DNA of 64,000 nucleotides from an uncultured Alistipes sp. GTDB lineage: Bacteria; Bacteroidota; Bacteroidia; Bacteroidales; Rikenellaceae. Of the stretch, positions 17,908 to 26,284 are shown one piece after another; position 1 is the first letter of the stretch; each line of letters begins with the position of its first letter. The notes beneath the pieces are model-generated. The model did no database searches, was not told the DNA's origin, and saw nothing but the letters and a program-made list of their open reading frames with translations. The stretch is taken from contig UQKD01000002.1 of NCBI GenBank assembly GCA_900541585.1, positions 124,001 through 188,000 of the forward strand, read 5' to 3'. Position numbers and translations under genes: made by a program.

Positions 17908-17937
17908 TTTGCGGATAACTTTTTTGTTGTACTTTTG
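17908..17937 (+). promoter_or_regulatory. Promoter of rpmH
   Basis: TTTG (17908-17911) and TACTTTTG (17930-17937) with 18 nt between them, in an AT-rich stretch. It diverges from the murA promoter. Confidence 0.8.
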
Positions 17938-17978
17938 CAATCCGTAAAAATGTCTGAAACAATAAAAACTATATAGCT

Positions 17979-18146
17979 ATGGCAATGAAGAGAACATACC
18001 AGCCTTCGCGTCGCAAGCGTATCAACAAGCACGGTTTCCGCGCTCGTATGGCTACGGCTAACGGTCGCAAGGTGCTGGCTGCGCGCCGCGCAAAGGGTCG
18101 CAAGAAACTGACCGTATCGGACGAGTCGACGTTCAAGTACGCTTAA
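17979..18146 (+). CDS. rpmH: 50S ribosomal protein L34
   Basis: 55 residues beginning [20 protein letters not shown] and continuing with the Arg/Lys-rich helix typical of L34, an RNA-binding protein of the large subunit. The length is slightly greater than the usual 44-50 because of a C-terminal tail ([10 protein letters not shown]) seen in Bacteroidota. It has its own promoter and terminator. In many bacteria rpmH neighbours dnaA and rnpA, but here it stands alone between murA and a GNAT gene. Confidence 0.98.
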   Translation: MAMKRTYQPSRRKRINKHGFRARMATANGRKVLAARRAKGRKKLTVSDESTFKYA

Positions 18147-18165
18147 TTTCCTGCAGGAAAGATTT

Positions 18166-18197
18166 AAGGTCGGCTTTTAGCCGGCCTTCTTTCGTTT
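18166..18197 (+). terminator. Terminator of rpmH
   Basis: Stem AAGGTCGGC / GCCGGCCTT (one G-U pair) with loop TTTTA, followed by CTTTCGTTT. Confidence 0.75.
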
Positions 18198-18215
18198 AAC
18201 AGCTGCCGTATCGCT

Positions 18216-18713
18216 ATGCTTTCGATCCGCCGAGCCACCGAAGCCGACTGCGGGCTGATCCGCCGTCTGGCCGGGGAGGTCTTCCCCGCCACCTACCGCG
18301 AGATCCTCACGCCCGCGCAACTGGATTACATGATGGAGTGGATGTACTCCAAAGAGAGCCTGCAAGGCCAGTTCCGTGCGGGCCACGTCTGGTTCATCGC
18401 CTCGTCCGACGGCGAGCCGTGCGGCTACGTTTCGGTCGAGCGGCAGGGCGGTGACCTGTTCCATCTGCAGAAAATCTATGTCCTGCCCCGTTTCCAGGGT
18501 CTCGGCGCCGGGGAGTTCCTGTTCCGCCGCGCCGTGGAATACATCCGCAGCGTGCATCCCGGACCCTGCATGATGGAACTCAACGTCAACCGCCGCAACC
18601 GGGCGCTGCATTTCTACGAACGGATGGGTATGCGCCGTCTGCGCGAGGGCGATTTCCCGATCGGCGACGGTTATTATATGAATGATTACATCATGGGGTT
18701 GGAGATTGTCTGA
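18216..18713 (+). CDS. GNAT-family N-acetyltransferase
   Basis: 165 residues covering a single GNAT domain. It has an N-terminal IRRATEADCGLIRRL, a central strand with LQKIYVLPRFQGLGAGEFLF around residue 84 that contains the acetyl-CoA pyrophosphate-binding Q/RxxGxG/A loop, and the C-terminal NRRNRALHFYERMGM motif. The acceptor is not predictable. It may be co-transcribed weakly from rpmH read-through, since no clear promoter is seen in the 20 nt after the terminator. Its 3' end lies 13 nt from the convergent phosphatase gene. Confidence 0.9.
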   Translation: MLSIRRATEADCGLIRRLAGEVFPATYREILTPAQLDYMMEWMYSKESLQGQFRAGHVWFIASSDGEPCGYVSVERQGGDLFHLQKIYVLPRFQGLGAGEFLFRRAVEYIRSVHPGPCMMELNVNRRNRALHFYERMGMRRLREGDFPIGDGYYMNDYIMGLEIV

Positions 18714-18726
18714 CCCCGTTTCCGGC

Positions 18727-19866
18727 TTACTCCTCCAATACCCGTTTCACACCGCGGTTCCCGACGACCGATATGCGGCTGCCTTCGATCAGCACGGCGC
18801 GGCCGCGGTTTTTCCGCCGGTTGAGGTCGTTCTGTACGTTGACCGCTATCACGCGGCCGTCGTGGAAGGTCGAAATATCGGGGAAAATCGTGTGGCCGAC
18901 CAGGAGCCGGTCGGCGTCGTAACGGCGTAACAGCGCTCCGGTCTGTTCCGGCGTCAGCGGATCGTATTTCTCGTCCGCGCAGACCATCCCGCGGTACCAG
19001 ACCGGCCCGGCCGAGCGGTACAGGAATTCGAGCGTCGGGTCCTCCCTGCGCTCCTTCGAGGTCCGGTAAAGCCCTTCGCTCATCCGGGCGTTGAGTGTCT
19101 CTATTTCCAGATCGCGTTCGAGCAGTTGGGCGCTCAACCCCGCGTGTACGAACAGGTTGCGGCCGATGCGCAGCATCGTGTTGCGGGCCATGAGCCAGCG
19201 GCCGAGTTCCGTCTCGGGTGAGAACAGTTGGCGGTAATTCTCCATGCCGAGCTGCCGTGCCGTTTCGAGGTACTTCCCGCGCGTGTAGCGCACGTCGCCG
19301 GCCAGCACCATGCCTTCGTGGTTTCCCAACAGCAGCACGGCGGCGCCTCCCGCGTCCGCGGCCTCCTGTTCGAGTTTGTACATCAGCCACAGCAGCGGCA
19401 GTACGTCGTAGCCGCGGTCGAAAATGTCACCGATCACCACCAGCTGGTTGTTCCCGTAGTTCCACCGGTAGTCGCCGTCGATCACGCCGTGGGCCTGGAG
19501 GAGCGTTGCAAAACTCTGGAAATCGCCGTGGGGATCGGACGTGACGAACAGTTTCGGGGCCTGCGGAAGTTCCCAGGGACCTCGTTCTACGGCGTGCGGC
19601 GTGACACTGAACAGATAGGCATCCCGGCTCGAACGGACTTCGAAGGCGCCTCCGTCGTAAGGCATCACGTGGAGATGCCCCCGCTTGTCGGCGACCGCCG
19701 TATAGGCGCCCTTCTCCGCGTCATAGACGATGTAAGGTCCGTCGGTCGGGTGTTTCCGGCAGAGGTTGTATTTCGTCGGTTTCGATTCTGCGGCGGCGTC
19801 CGTCGCCGGGAGGGTGCAGAGCGTTGCGGCCAGCAGCAGTCCGAACAGCAGGGTCAGGCGTTTCAT
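18727..19866 (-). CDS. Exported PPP-type metallophosphatase (Shewanella-like phosphatase group)
   Basis: 379 residues with a signal peptide (MKRLTLLFGLLLAATLCTLP, cleavage likely near ADAAAE). The calcineurin-like metal-binding motifs occur in order: SDPHGD near 110, GDIFDRG near 146, GNHEG near 178, a distal VHAG near 242 and GHTIF near 330. These place it in the metallophosphoesterase fold with PPP-like motifs, a Ser/Thr or small-molecule phosphatase in the periplasm. It lies downstream of a DUF4924 gene and a PiT phosphate transporter with 20-30 nt gaps, so a phosphate-scavenging operon is plausible. The natural substrate is unknown. Confidence 0.85.
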   Translation of the reverse strand: MKRLTLLFGLLLAATLCTLPATDAAAESKPTKYNLCRKHPTDGPYIVYDAEKGAYTAVADKRGHLHVMPYDGGAFEVRSSRDAYLFSVTPHAVERGPWELPQAPKLFVTSDPHGDFQSFATLLQAHGVIDGDYRWNYGNNQLVVIGDIFDRGYDVLPLLWLMYKLEQEAADAGGAAVLLLGNHEGMVLAGDVRYTRGKYLETARQLGMENYRQLFSPETELGRWLMARNTMLRIGRNLFVHAGLSAQLLERDLEIETLNARMSEGLYRTSKERREDPTLEFLYRSAGPVWYRGMVCADEKYDPLTPEQTGALLRRYDADRLLVGHTIFPDISTFHDGRVIAVNVQNDLNRRKNRGRAVLIEGSRISVVGNRGVKRVLEE

Positions 19867-19888
19867 ACTTCGGTGCGGTTCGGGGACG

Positions 19889-20452
19889 TTATTCGGCGTC
19901 CGTTTTGAACAGGTTCACTTCGCCCCGCTCGACCTTGCCGTACACGTCGGCCAACTCTGCGATTACGGGGGATATGTATTCCAGCGTATCCGTCACGGCC
20001 GATTTGTCGCCCTCGCCCTTGATGCGGTAGAGCATCGCGGCGTAGAGCGCGCGGAAGCAGAGTTCCGTGTCGTTCATCCCCGGGTTGCCCAGGACGCTCC
20101 GCAGGCGCGGCAGCTCGGGTTCGAGACGGGCGTACGTCTGGCGGTAATGCGCGCCGACGGGAAGTTTCATCAGCTGGAGATGCAGGTCGTGCAGGTCCTG
20201 GATCAGGTGGAGCGTATGTTCCAGATGCCCTTTCTCCTCCTTTCCTTCCTGGCGGAGCAGGTTCGCCAGGTCCATGTACCAGAGCAGGAAGACGTGCTTC
20301 TGCTCCTCGCCGATGTCCTTCCGCGGGGCGATCAGCGTCGAGAAGATCGCCTCGGGGCTGAATTGCAGCGCCCGGAGCAGGTCCTCCAGCTGCCAGAGAT
20401 AGAGAATGTATTCGGCGATGTTTTCGCGCCGTTTTGCTTTTGCGATGTCCAT
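19889..20452 (-). CDS. DUF4924 family protein
   Basis: 187 residues, all helical, cytoplasmic. The N-terminus (KRRENIAEYILYLWQLEDLL), EEKGHLEH near residue 72 and DLHDLHLQLMKLP near 87 match the Bacteroidota-specific DUF4924 family as I know it. The function is unknown. The gene lies 27 nt after the PiT transporter gene and 22 nt before the phosphatase gene, in the same direction, so it is probably co-transcribed with both. Confidence 0.8.
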   Translation of the reverse strand: MDIAKAKRRENIAEYILYLWQLEDLLRALQFSPEAIFSTLIAPRKDIGEEQKHVFLLWYMDLANLLRQEGKEEKGHLEHTLHLIQDLHDLHLQLMKLPVGAHYRQTYARLEPELPRLRSVLGNPGMNDTELCFRALYAAMLYRIKGEGDKSAVTDTLEYISPVIAELADVYGKVERGEVNLFKTDAE

Positions 20453-20479
20453 TTCGTATTCGGTTTTCGAGGCTCCCCG

Positions 20480-22708
20480 CTACTTCTTAATCCACGTTTT
20501 CGGTCCCGTGAGGTGTTTGAGGAAGTATTGCTGCGATTTGAGGAGGTTGCGCGACTGGAGCACCATGTTCTTGGTCTCGGTCAGGATCGTGAGGTACAGC
20601 ATGCTCGCCTTGGTGTTCGAACGGGCCTCGTTGATGCGCGTAAGCTCGGACTTGATGGCTTCGGCGATCGACTCGAACAGCTGGTCGCGCATCGTCAGCA
20701 CCGTTTCGATCTCCGAGAAGTCGCCTTCGCGCAGCATCAGGTTGATGTGGCGGTAGATCGACTCCACGTCATCGTTGATCGACATCAGGTCGCGGGCCTG
20801 CTCCTTCGAAAGCCCTTCGTGGTTGTTGTCGATATGCTCGAATGCCGGACGGGTGATGTGCATCAGCGCCTTGGTCATTTCGTTGAGGTAGTCGACCACC
20901 TGCACGTAGTAGTGGGCCGTGTTGACGTCGCCGCCCTGGAGTTTCTTGAGCGTGGGGAGCAGCGAGTATTTTCGTTCGCGCGACTGGTAGAACAGGTCGT
21001 TCGACTCTTTGACCATGTCGCGCAGCACCTTGCGGTTCTCCTTGAAGACGGCGATCAGCGTGCGGTCGTAAATCTTCGTCGCGCACTCCATCGTGCGGCA
21101 CACCTCGTCGCGCAGGTTGGCGATGATGTCCTCGTTGGTGTCTTCATGCTCCTTGACGATGGTGTTTTCCTTGTCCTTTTTCAGGAAATTGCTGTGGATG
21201 AGCATGTATCCGCACAACAGCGTGATGACGATGAAGGCCGGGGTCCCGCCGTAGATCAGCGCCAGTCCCACCACGAAGGCGATCAGGAATCCGCCCAGCG
21301 CGGTGATGAACCACCCGGCCACGACGGTCATGACGCCCGAAATGCGGTACACGGCGCTTTCGCGGCCCCATGCACGGTCGGCGAGCGACGAGCCCATCGC
21401 CACCATGAAGCAGACGTAGGTGGTCGACAGCGGGAGTTTGAGCGAGGTGGCCATGGCGATCAGCAGCGCCGAGGTCGTCAGGTTTACCGTGGCGCGGATC
21501 ATGTCGTAGGGCGCGCCGCTGTGTTCTACGTCCTCGTATTCGAAGCGGCGCGAAATGGCTTCCCGCAGGTGTTTCGGGACTACGCGCTCGATGCCTGCGC
21601 TGACGTTGAGGGCCGCGCGGACGATCGTTCGCGAGAAGACCGACGAACCGTACTGCTGCTGGCCGGCGTCATCCTGTGCCGAGAGCGAAATTTCGGTCTC
21701 GGAGACGTGCATCGCCTTCTTCGAGGTCCACAGCGTGAGAATCATCAGGATGCCCGCAGTCAGCAGGATCAGGAAATTCGCCGGAACATTCTCGTTCAGC
21801 GCTCCCATGAGCATCTGCGTGTCGCCCGCTTCCCGGGCGATGGAATAGGCGTCGAACCCGGCCACGGGTACGCCGATGAAGTTCACCAGGTCGTTGCCTG
21901 CAAAGGCCAGCGCCAGCGCGAAGGTTCCCGAAAGGATCGTGATGCGCAGGATGTTGATTTTGAAACGCTGGATGAAGAACAGCAGCAGCGAGCAGACCAC
22001 CCAGCAGATGGTGATGGCCGTGGGCAGATGCTCGTCGATCAGCTGGATGAAGGCGTTGTGGGCGAGCAGCGACTTGAGTCCCTTGAAGACGGCGAAATAG
22101 ACGATCGCCGTCAGCGAGGCTCCGCACCAAAGCGATCCGTAGCGGCGGAAGAGCGCCGTGTAGCGGAACGAGAAGATCATGCGCGAGACGTACATGACGA
22201 GCGTGCCGCAGGTGAAAGCGATCACCACCGACAGCAGGATGGCCGAAACGATGCCCATGGCGCGCGAGGTGTTGATGTACTGCCCGAGGGCCGATACGCC
22301 CTGTTCGGGGTCGTTCGAGATTTTGTAGATCGACACGGCGATCGCTGCGCCCAGCAGGCAGAATATCAGCGATACGGTGGTCGAGGTCGGGAGTCCCCAC
22401 GAGTTGTAGAGGTCCAGCAGGATGACGTTGGCGAACATGACGCCCAGGTAGAGCATCATCACTTCGTGGAAGGTGAACAGTCCGGGGTTGAACATGCCGC
22501 TGCGGGCGACCTCCATCATGCCGCTCGACGTGACGACACCGATGATGATGCCGACGGACGCTACGGTGAGGATAACCTTCATCGAGGCGGCTTTGGAGCC
22601 GATGGCCGAATTGAGGAAGTTGACTGCGTCGTTCGTGACACCGACGAAAAGACCTGAAACAGCGAGGATTCCCAGAATGCCGACAATGACGGTGTAGATT
22701 TCGCTCAT
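20480..22708 (-). CDS. PiT-family inorganic phosphate transporter with C-terminal PhoU-like domain
   Basis: 742 residues. The two PiT signature repeats are visible: GVTNDAVNFLNSAIGS near residue 23 and FAGNDLVNFIGVPVAG near 270, each of the GANDVANA type that binds phosphate with a cation. About ten to twelve membrane helices fill residues 5-515. After a short linker, residues about 520-740 form a helical, charged cytoplasmic region like PhoU/DUF47. Fused PiT-PhoU proteins are normal in Bacteroidota and may self-regulate phosphate flux. The gene heads a likely operon with DUF4924 and the phosphatase. A TAAATTTG -7 candidate lies at 22735-22742. Confidence 0.93.
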   Translation of the reverse strand: MSEIYTVIVGILGILAVSGLFVGVTNDAVNFLNSAIGSKAASMKVILTVASVGIIIGVVTSSGMMEVARSGMFNPGLFTFHEVMMLYLGVMFANVILLDLYNSWGLPTSTTVSLIFCLLGAAIAVSIYKISNDPEQGVSALGQYINTSRAMGIVSAILLSVVIAFTCGTLVMYVSRMIFSFRYTALFRRYGSLWCGASLTAIVYFAVFKGLKSLLAHNAFIQLIDEHLPTAITICWVVCSLLLFFIQRFKINILRITILSGTFALALAFAGNDLVNFIGVPVAGFDAYSIAREAGDTQMLMGALNENVPANFLILLTAGILMILTLWTSKKAMHVSETEISLSAQDDAGQQQYGSSVFSRTIVRAALNVSAGIERVVPKHLREAISRRFEYEDVEHSGAPYDMIRATVNLTTSALLIAMATSLKLPLSTTYVCFMVAMGSSLADRAWGRESAVYRISGVMTVVAGWFITALGGFLIAFVVGLALIYGGTPAFIVITLLCGYMLIHSNFLKKDKENTIVKEHEDTNEDIIANLRDEVCRTMECATKIYDRTLIAVFKENRKVLRDMVKESNDLFYQSRERKYSLLPTLKKLQGGDVNTAHYYVQVVDYLNEMTKALMHITRPAFEHIDNNHEGLSKEQARDLMSINDDVESIYRHINLMLREGDFSEIETVLTMRDQLFESIAEAIKSELTRINEARSNTKASMLYLTILTETKNMVLQSRNLLKSQQYFLKHLTGPKTWIKK

Positions 22709-23046
22709 GTTGGGTTTTTAGTGCAAATTCTGAACAAATTTACGCCATTTTTTCCGATGAAATGATTTGGACATAGATTGTTAACATTAATTTAACACAA
22801 GATCGCCTGAGCGGCGCATCGTGGATGAATCCGGGAAGATCTTCCGGCGGATTCGGGCCTCTTTCCGGCAGCATCCTGTTCCCGGTTTTTCCGCGGGAGC
22901 GGACGGCCGCTGCGGCCAGTGCGGCCGGGAGCATGGTACGGCATGCCGCAAATCAAAAAACCTTCTGCACATTGCAGAAGGTTTTTGGGGGAAATCGGCG
23001 GAGAGGTGTTCGGCCGGCTGCCGTCCTCCCCGTATCCGTGCCGGGA
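22709..23046. other. Intergenic region between EF-G2 and PiT genes
   Basis: 338 bp without a convincing gene. It contains a -7 candidate for the PiT gene (minus strand TAAATTTG, 22735-22742), an AT-rich stretch to about 22800, a GC-rich stretch without clear structure, and the EF-G2 terminator at 22955-22986. Confidence 0.65.
22955..22986. terminator. Terminator of the EF-G2 gene
   Basis: Perfect 14-bp stem AAAAACCTTCTGCA / TGCAGAAGGTTTTT with a 3-nt loop. It gives T-runs on both strands and lies about 60 nt beyond the EF-G2 stop. Confidence 0.9.
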
Positions 23047-25203
23047 CTATTCGTCGTCGGTGTCGGTGTAGGCTTTGAGCAGTTTTTCCTGCACGTCGGC
23101 GGGAACCTGCTCGTAGCTGCCGAATTTCATCGTGTAGGTGGCCGAACCCGACGTCAGCGACGAAAGGGTCGTCGAGTAGCGGTACAGCTCGGCCAGCGGA
23201 ACCAGCGCGTTCAGCCGGTCGAATCCCTTGTCCGACTCCATGCCGGCGATCATCGCGCGGCGGTTCTGCAGGTCCGACATCACGGCGCCCATGTATTCGC
23301 TCGGCACGAGCACCTCGACGCTGTATATCGGCTCCATGATCTTGGGTCCCGCGTTGCGGAAAGCCTCCTTGAAGGCGTTGCGGGCCGCCAGCTTGAACGA
23401 GATTTCGTTCGAATCTACCGGGTGCATCTTGCCGTCGTAGATCACCACGCGGATGTCGCGGGCGTACGATCCGGTCAGCGGGCCTTCGTCCATCTTCTCC
23501 ATGATGCCCTTCAGGATGGCAGGCATGAAACGCGCGTCGATGGCGCCGCCCACGATCGCCGAGTAGAACTGCAGCTTGCCGCCCCACTGAAGGTCGTATT
23601 CCTCCTTGGTCTTGGGGTTCAGCACCATGTCGCCCTTGCCGGGAATCTTGTAGTTCTTCGGTTCGCCGATGCCCTCGTAATAGGGTTCGATGATCATGTG
23701 CACCTCGCCGAACTGGCCTGCGCCGCCCGACTGCTTCTTGTGGCGGTAGTCGGCCTGCGCGACCTTCGTGATGGTCTCGCGGTAGGGAATCTTCGGCGCG
23801 ATGTATTCGTAGGCGAGTTTGTTCTCCTTCTCGATGCGCGAGCGCAGGATGTTCAGGTGGTGTTCGCCCTGGCCTTGGATGATGGTCTGCTTCAGCTCCT
23901 TGGAGTATTCGACCAGAATGGTAGGGTCTTCGAATTTGGCGTCGTTGAGCACCTTGCCCAGCTTCTCCTCGTCGGCCTGCTCCTTGCACTTGATGGCGGC
24001 GCGGTAACGTGGCTCGGGGAAAGCGATCGGTTCGACGGTCACGGGAGCCGACGGGGCCGAAAGCGTGTCGTTCGTCCGCGTGCCTTTCAGCTTCACCGTG
24101 CAGCCGATGTCGCCGGCCATGAGTTCCGTGACCTTGATCCGGTTTTTGCCCGCCACGGCGAACAGCTGCGAGAGCTTTTCCTTGTTTCCGGTGCGGGTGT
24201 TCACCAGCTCCGTTCCCTCGGCGATCTTGCCACGGATGACCCGGAAATAGGAGATCTCGCCGATGTGCTGTTCCACCTGGCTCTTGAAGACGAACGCTAC
24301 GGCGGGTGCGGTCTCGTCGGCCGTGATCTCCTCGCCTTCGGTCGAGAGGAATGCCGGGGCCTTCTGCGGACCGGGAGCCACGTTGATGATGAATTCCATC
24401 AGGCGCTTGGTCCCGATGTCCCGCTTGCCGCTGGTGCAGAAAATGGGCATCACCTCGCGCTTCGAGAGGCCGATCTTCAGGCCCGAGCGGATGTCGTCCT
24501 GCGTGAGCGTGCCTTTGTCGAAGTAAAGCTCCATCAGCGCCTCGTCGTGTTCGGCGGCCATTTCCACCAGTTCCTTGTTCAGTTCCTGGGCCTTTTCCAG
24601 CTCCTCGGCCGGAATTTCCAGCTCCTCGCGGTGGCCGTCGTTGTCCTTGAAGCGGTACATCTTCATCAGCAGCACGTCGATGAAGGCGTTGAACTCGGGA
24701 CCCTGGTTGACGGGGTACTGCACGATGACGGGTTTCACGCGCGACGAAGCCCGGATCGACTCGACCGTGGCCTCAAAGCTGGCCTTCTCGGCATCCAGCT
24801 GGTTCACCACGCCGATCACGGGTTTTTGCAGCAGCCGGGCGTAACGGGCCTGAATCTCGCTGCCCACCTCCCAGCCGTTCTGGGCGTTGAACAGGAAGAC
24901 GCCCACGTCTCCGACCTTGAAAGCCGAGAAGAGGCTTCCGCAGAAGTCGTCCGAACCGGGGCAGTCGATGATGTTCAGCTTGCGGTCCATGAATTCGGTG
25001 AAGAGGATCGTCGAATAGATCGAGCGTTTGTATTCGTGCTCGATATCCGTGTTGTCCGAGAGCGTGTTGTTCGTCTCGATACTACCCCTGCGGTCGATGA
25101 CCTTACCCTCGAAGGCCATCGCTTCGGCAAGGGTAGTTTTACCCGTGCCTGGCGCGCCGATGAGTACGATGTTCTTGATCTCTTTAGCTGAATAATTTTT
25201 CAT
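23047..25203 (-). CDS. fusA2: Elongation factor G paralogue EF-G2, probably GTPase-deficient
   Basis: 718 residues with the full EF-G domain order (G, II, III, IV, V). The P-loop GAPGTGKTT is at 16-24. The G3 motif reads DCPGSDDF (80-87), so the catalytic His of the usual DTPGHVDF is Ser84. Switch I lacks the RGIT motif (KRSIY at 59-63), and the G4 motif is NQLD in place of NKxD. The same changes mark Bacteroides EF-G2, reported to support translocation without GTP hydrolysis and to be needed for gut colonisation under carbon starvation. Domain IV (QSGGAGQFGEVH and SYARDIRV) is intact. The gene is monocistronic and separate from ribosomal protein genes, as expected for the paralogue and not canonical fusA. 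Confidence 0.92.
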   Translation of the reverse strand: MKNYSAKEIKNIVLIGAPGTGKTTLAEAMAFEGKVIDRRGSIETNNTLSDNTDIEHEYKRSIYSTILFTEFMDRKLNIIDCPGSDDFCGSLFSAFKVGDVGVFLFNAQNGWEVGSEIQARYARLLQKPVIGVVNQLDAEKASFEATVESIRASSRVKPVIVQYPVNQGPEFNAFIDVLLMKMYRFKDNDGHREELEIPAEELEKAQELNKELVEMAAEHDEALMELYFDKGTLTQDDIRSGLKIGLSKREVMPIFCTSGKRDIGTKRLMEFIINVAPGPQKAPAFLSTEGEEITADETAPAVAFVFKSQVEQHIGEISYFRVIRGKIAEGTELVNTRTGNKEKLSQLFAVAGKNRIKVTELMAGDIGCTVKLKGTRTNDTLSAPSAPVTVEPIAFPEPRYRAAIKCKEQADEEKLGKVLNDAKFEDPTILVEYSKELKQTIIQGQGEHHLNILRSRIEKENKLAYEYIAPKIPYRETITKVAQADYRHKKQSGGAGQFGEVHMIIEPYYEGIGEPKNYKIPGKGDMVLNPKTKEEYDLQWGGKLQFYSAIVGGAIDARFMPAILKGIMEKMDEGPLTGSYARDIRVVIYDGKMHPVDSNEISFKLAARNAFKEAFRNAGPKIMEPIYSVEVLVPSEYMGAVMSDLQNRRAMIAGMESDKGFDRLNALVPLAELYRYSTTLSSLTSGSATYTMKFGSYEQVPADVQEKLLKAYTDTDDE

Positions 25204-25282
25204 ATTCTCGTATGGTTTTAAGGTTTTTCGGTTAGCCGACTATAAATATACAAATTATTCGTGAAAAACAACTTCGGGAATG

Positions 25283-25310
25283 AAAAAATCGCCCCTTGAG
25301 GGCGATTTTT
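25283..25310. terminator. Terminator after the PepP-SGNH gene cluster
   Basis: Stem AAAAATCGCCC / GGGCGATTTTT with a short loop and T-runs on both strands. It lies just beyond the SGNH hydrolase stop. Confidence 0.88.
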
Positions 25311-25331
25311 CGGTCTGTCGGAACTACGGAT

Positions 25332-26012
25332 TCACTTTGCGGCCGCGGGGCGGTAGTGCGCCAGCGCGGGCAGAACGATCCGTTCCATGACGTCGTACCC
25401 TTCGGGCGTGGGGTGCACGCCGTCCTTGGTGTACTCGCTGCGCATCGAGCCGTCCCCGGCGTCCATCGCCGTGTAATAGTCGACCCAGGCCAGCCCGCGG
25501 TCGGAGGCGTACTGACGCAGCCGTGCGTTCAGGTCCCGGATTTTTTCGGGAACCGACTCGATCTCGGTCCTCCAGGGATATTTCCCGGCCGGGAGCACGG
25601 AGCAGATGATCGGCCGGATGCCTGCGGCCATTGCCAGTTCGGCCATCGATATGATGTTTTCGACGATGTGCTGGGTTGTGATCGGTCCGTTGTTCTGCGC
25701 CAGGTCGTTCGTCCCGGCGAGGATCACCACCGCCTGCGGGTGGAGGTTGATCACGTCGGCCCGGAAGCGGCAGAGCATCTGGCCGGTGACCTGCCCGCCG
25801 ATGCCGCGGCAGGCGAAATTGTTCGCCGTGAAGAATTCGGGGTGGGCGTTGTCCCATCCGTCGGTGATCGAGTTGCCCATGAACACCACCGCGGGCGGCG
25901 TCGTGAGTTGTGCGTTGGCTTCGGCATAGCGGCCGTAGTTGGCCCAGTCGCGCTGTTGGGCCGTCAGCAGGGCCGGAAGTGCGAGCGCGATCAGCAGAAT
26001 CAGCTTTTTCAT
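25332..26012 (-). CDS. SGNH/GDSL-family hydrolase, exported
   Basis: 226 residues with signal peptide MKKLILLIALALPALLTAQ. The SGNH blocks are in order: GNSITDGW (catalytic Ser) near residue 46, GGQVT with the oxyanion Gly near 74, AGTNDL (Asn) near 100, and DGVHPTPEGY (Asp/His pair) near 200. It is likely an esterase or lipase, possibly deacetylating glycans in the periplasm. It lies 8 nt after a small membrane protein gene, as the last gene of the cluster. The longer open frame upstream is a shadow of pepP. Confidence 0.9.
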   Translation of the reverse strand: MKKLILLIALALPALLTAQQRDWANYGRYAEANAQLTTPPAVVFMGNSITDGWDNAHPEFFTANNFACRGIGGQVTGQMLCRFRADVINLHPQAVVILAGTNDLAQNNGPITTQHIVENIISMAELAMAAGIRPIICSVLPAGKYPWRTEIESVPEKIRDLNARLRQYASDRGLAWVDYYTAMDAGDGSMRSEYTKDGVHPTPEGYDVMERIVLPALAHYRPAAAK

Positions 26013-26020
26013 GAAGATCG

Positions 26021-26254
26021 TTACTTTTTTTGAGCTTGGGTGATGTTGCGTGCGTTGCGTTCGTCGTCGCTGCGGCGGCGTTTGCCTCCGAAGCGGCCGA
26101 AGAGCCATCCCGCGGCGAAGGCGGCCAGCAGGAGGATGATGTCCACGAAGACGCTCGCCAGCCATCGCTGGATGGCCGGAGCGAAATTCCAGAGCAGCAG
26201 GAAGACGATCAGGATGCCCAGCAGGCCCAGACCGATTGTCCATTTCTTGTCCAT
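26021..26254 (-). CDS. Small membrane protein, two helices
   Basis: 77 residues. Two hydrophobic segments (about 6-24 and 33-53) are separated by a short loop. A basic C-terminus (FGGKRRRSDDERNARN) should face the cytoplasm. No family recognised. It is placed between pepP and the SGNH gene with short gaps, so it is likely co-transcribed. The composition and frame bias look like a real gene. Confidence 0.65.
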   Translation of the reverse strand: MDKKWTIGLGLLGILIVFLLLWNFAPAIQRWLASVFVDIILLLAAFAAGWLFGRFGGKRRRSDDERNARNITQAQKK

Positions 26255-26284
26255 AGTCGTTGTGTTTGCGGGGGTTTCGATGTG

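Noticed and set aside
17724..18032. N-terminal extension of MurA
   Set aside because: It would contain the murA and rpmH promoters and the start of rpmH, and has no similarity to MurA.
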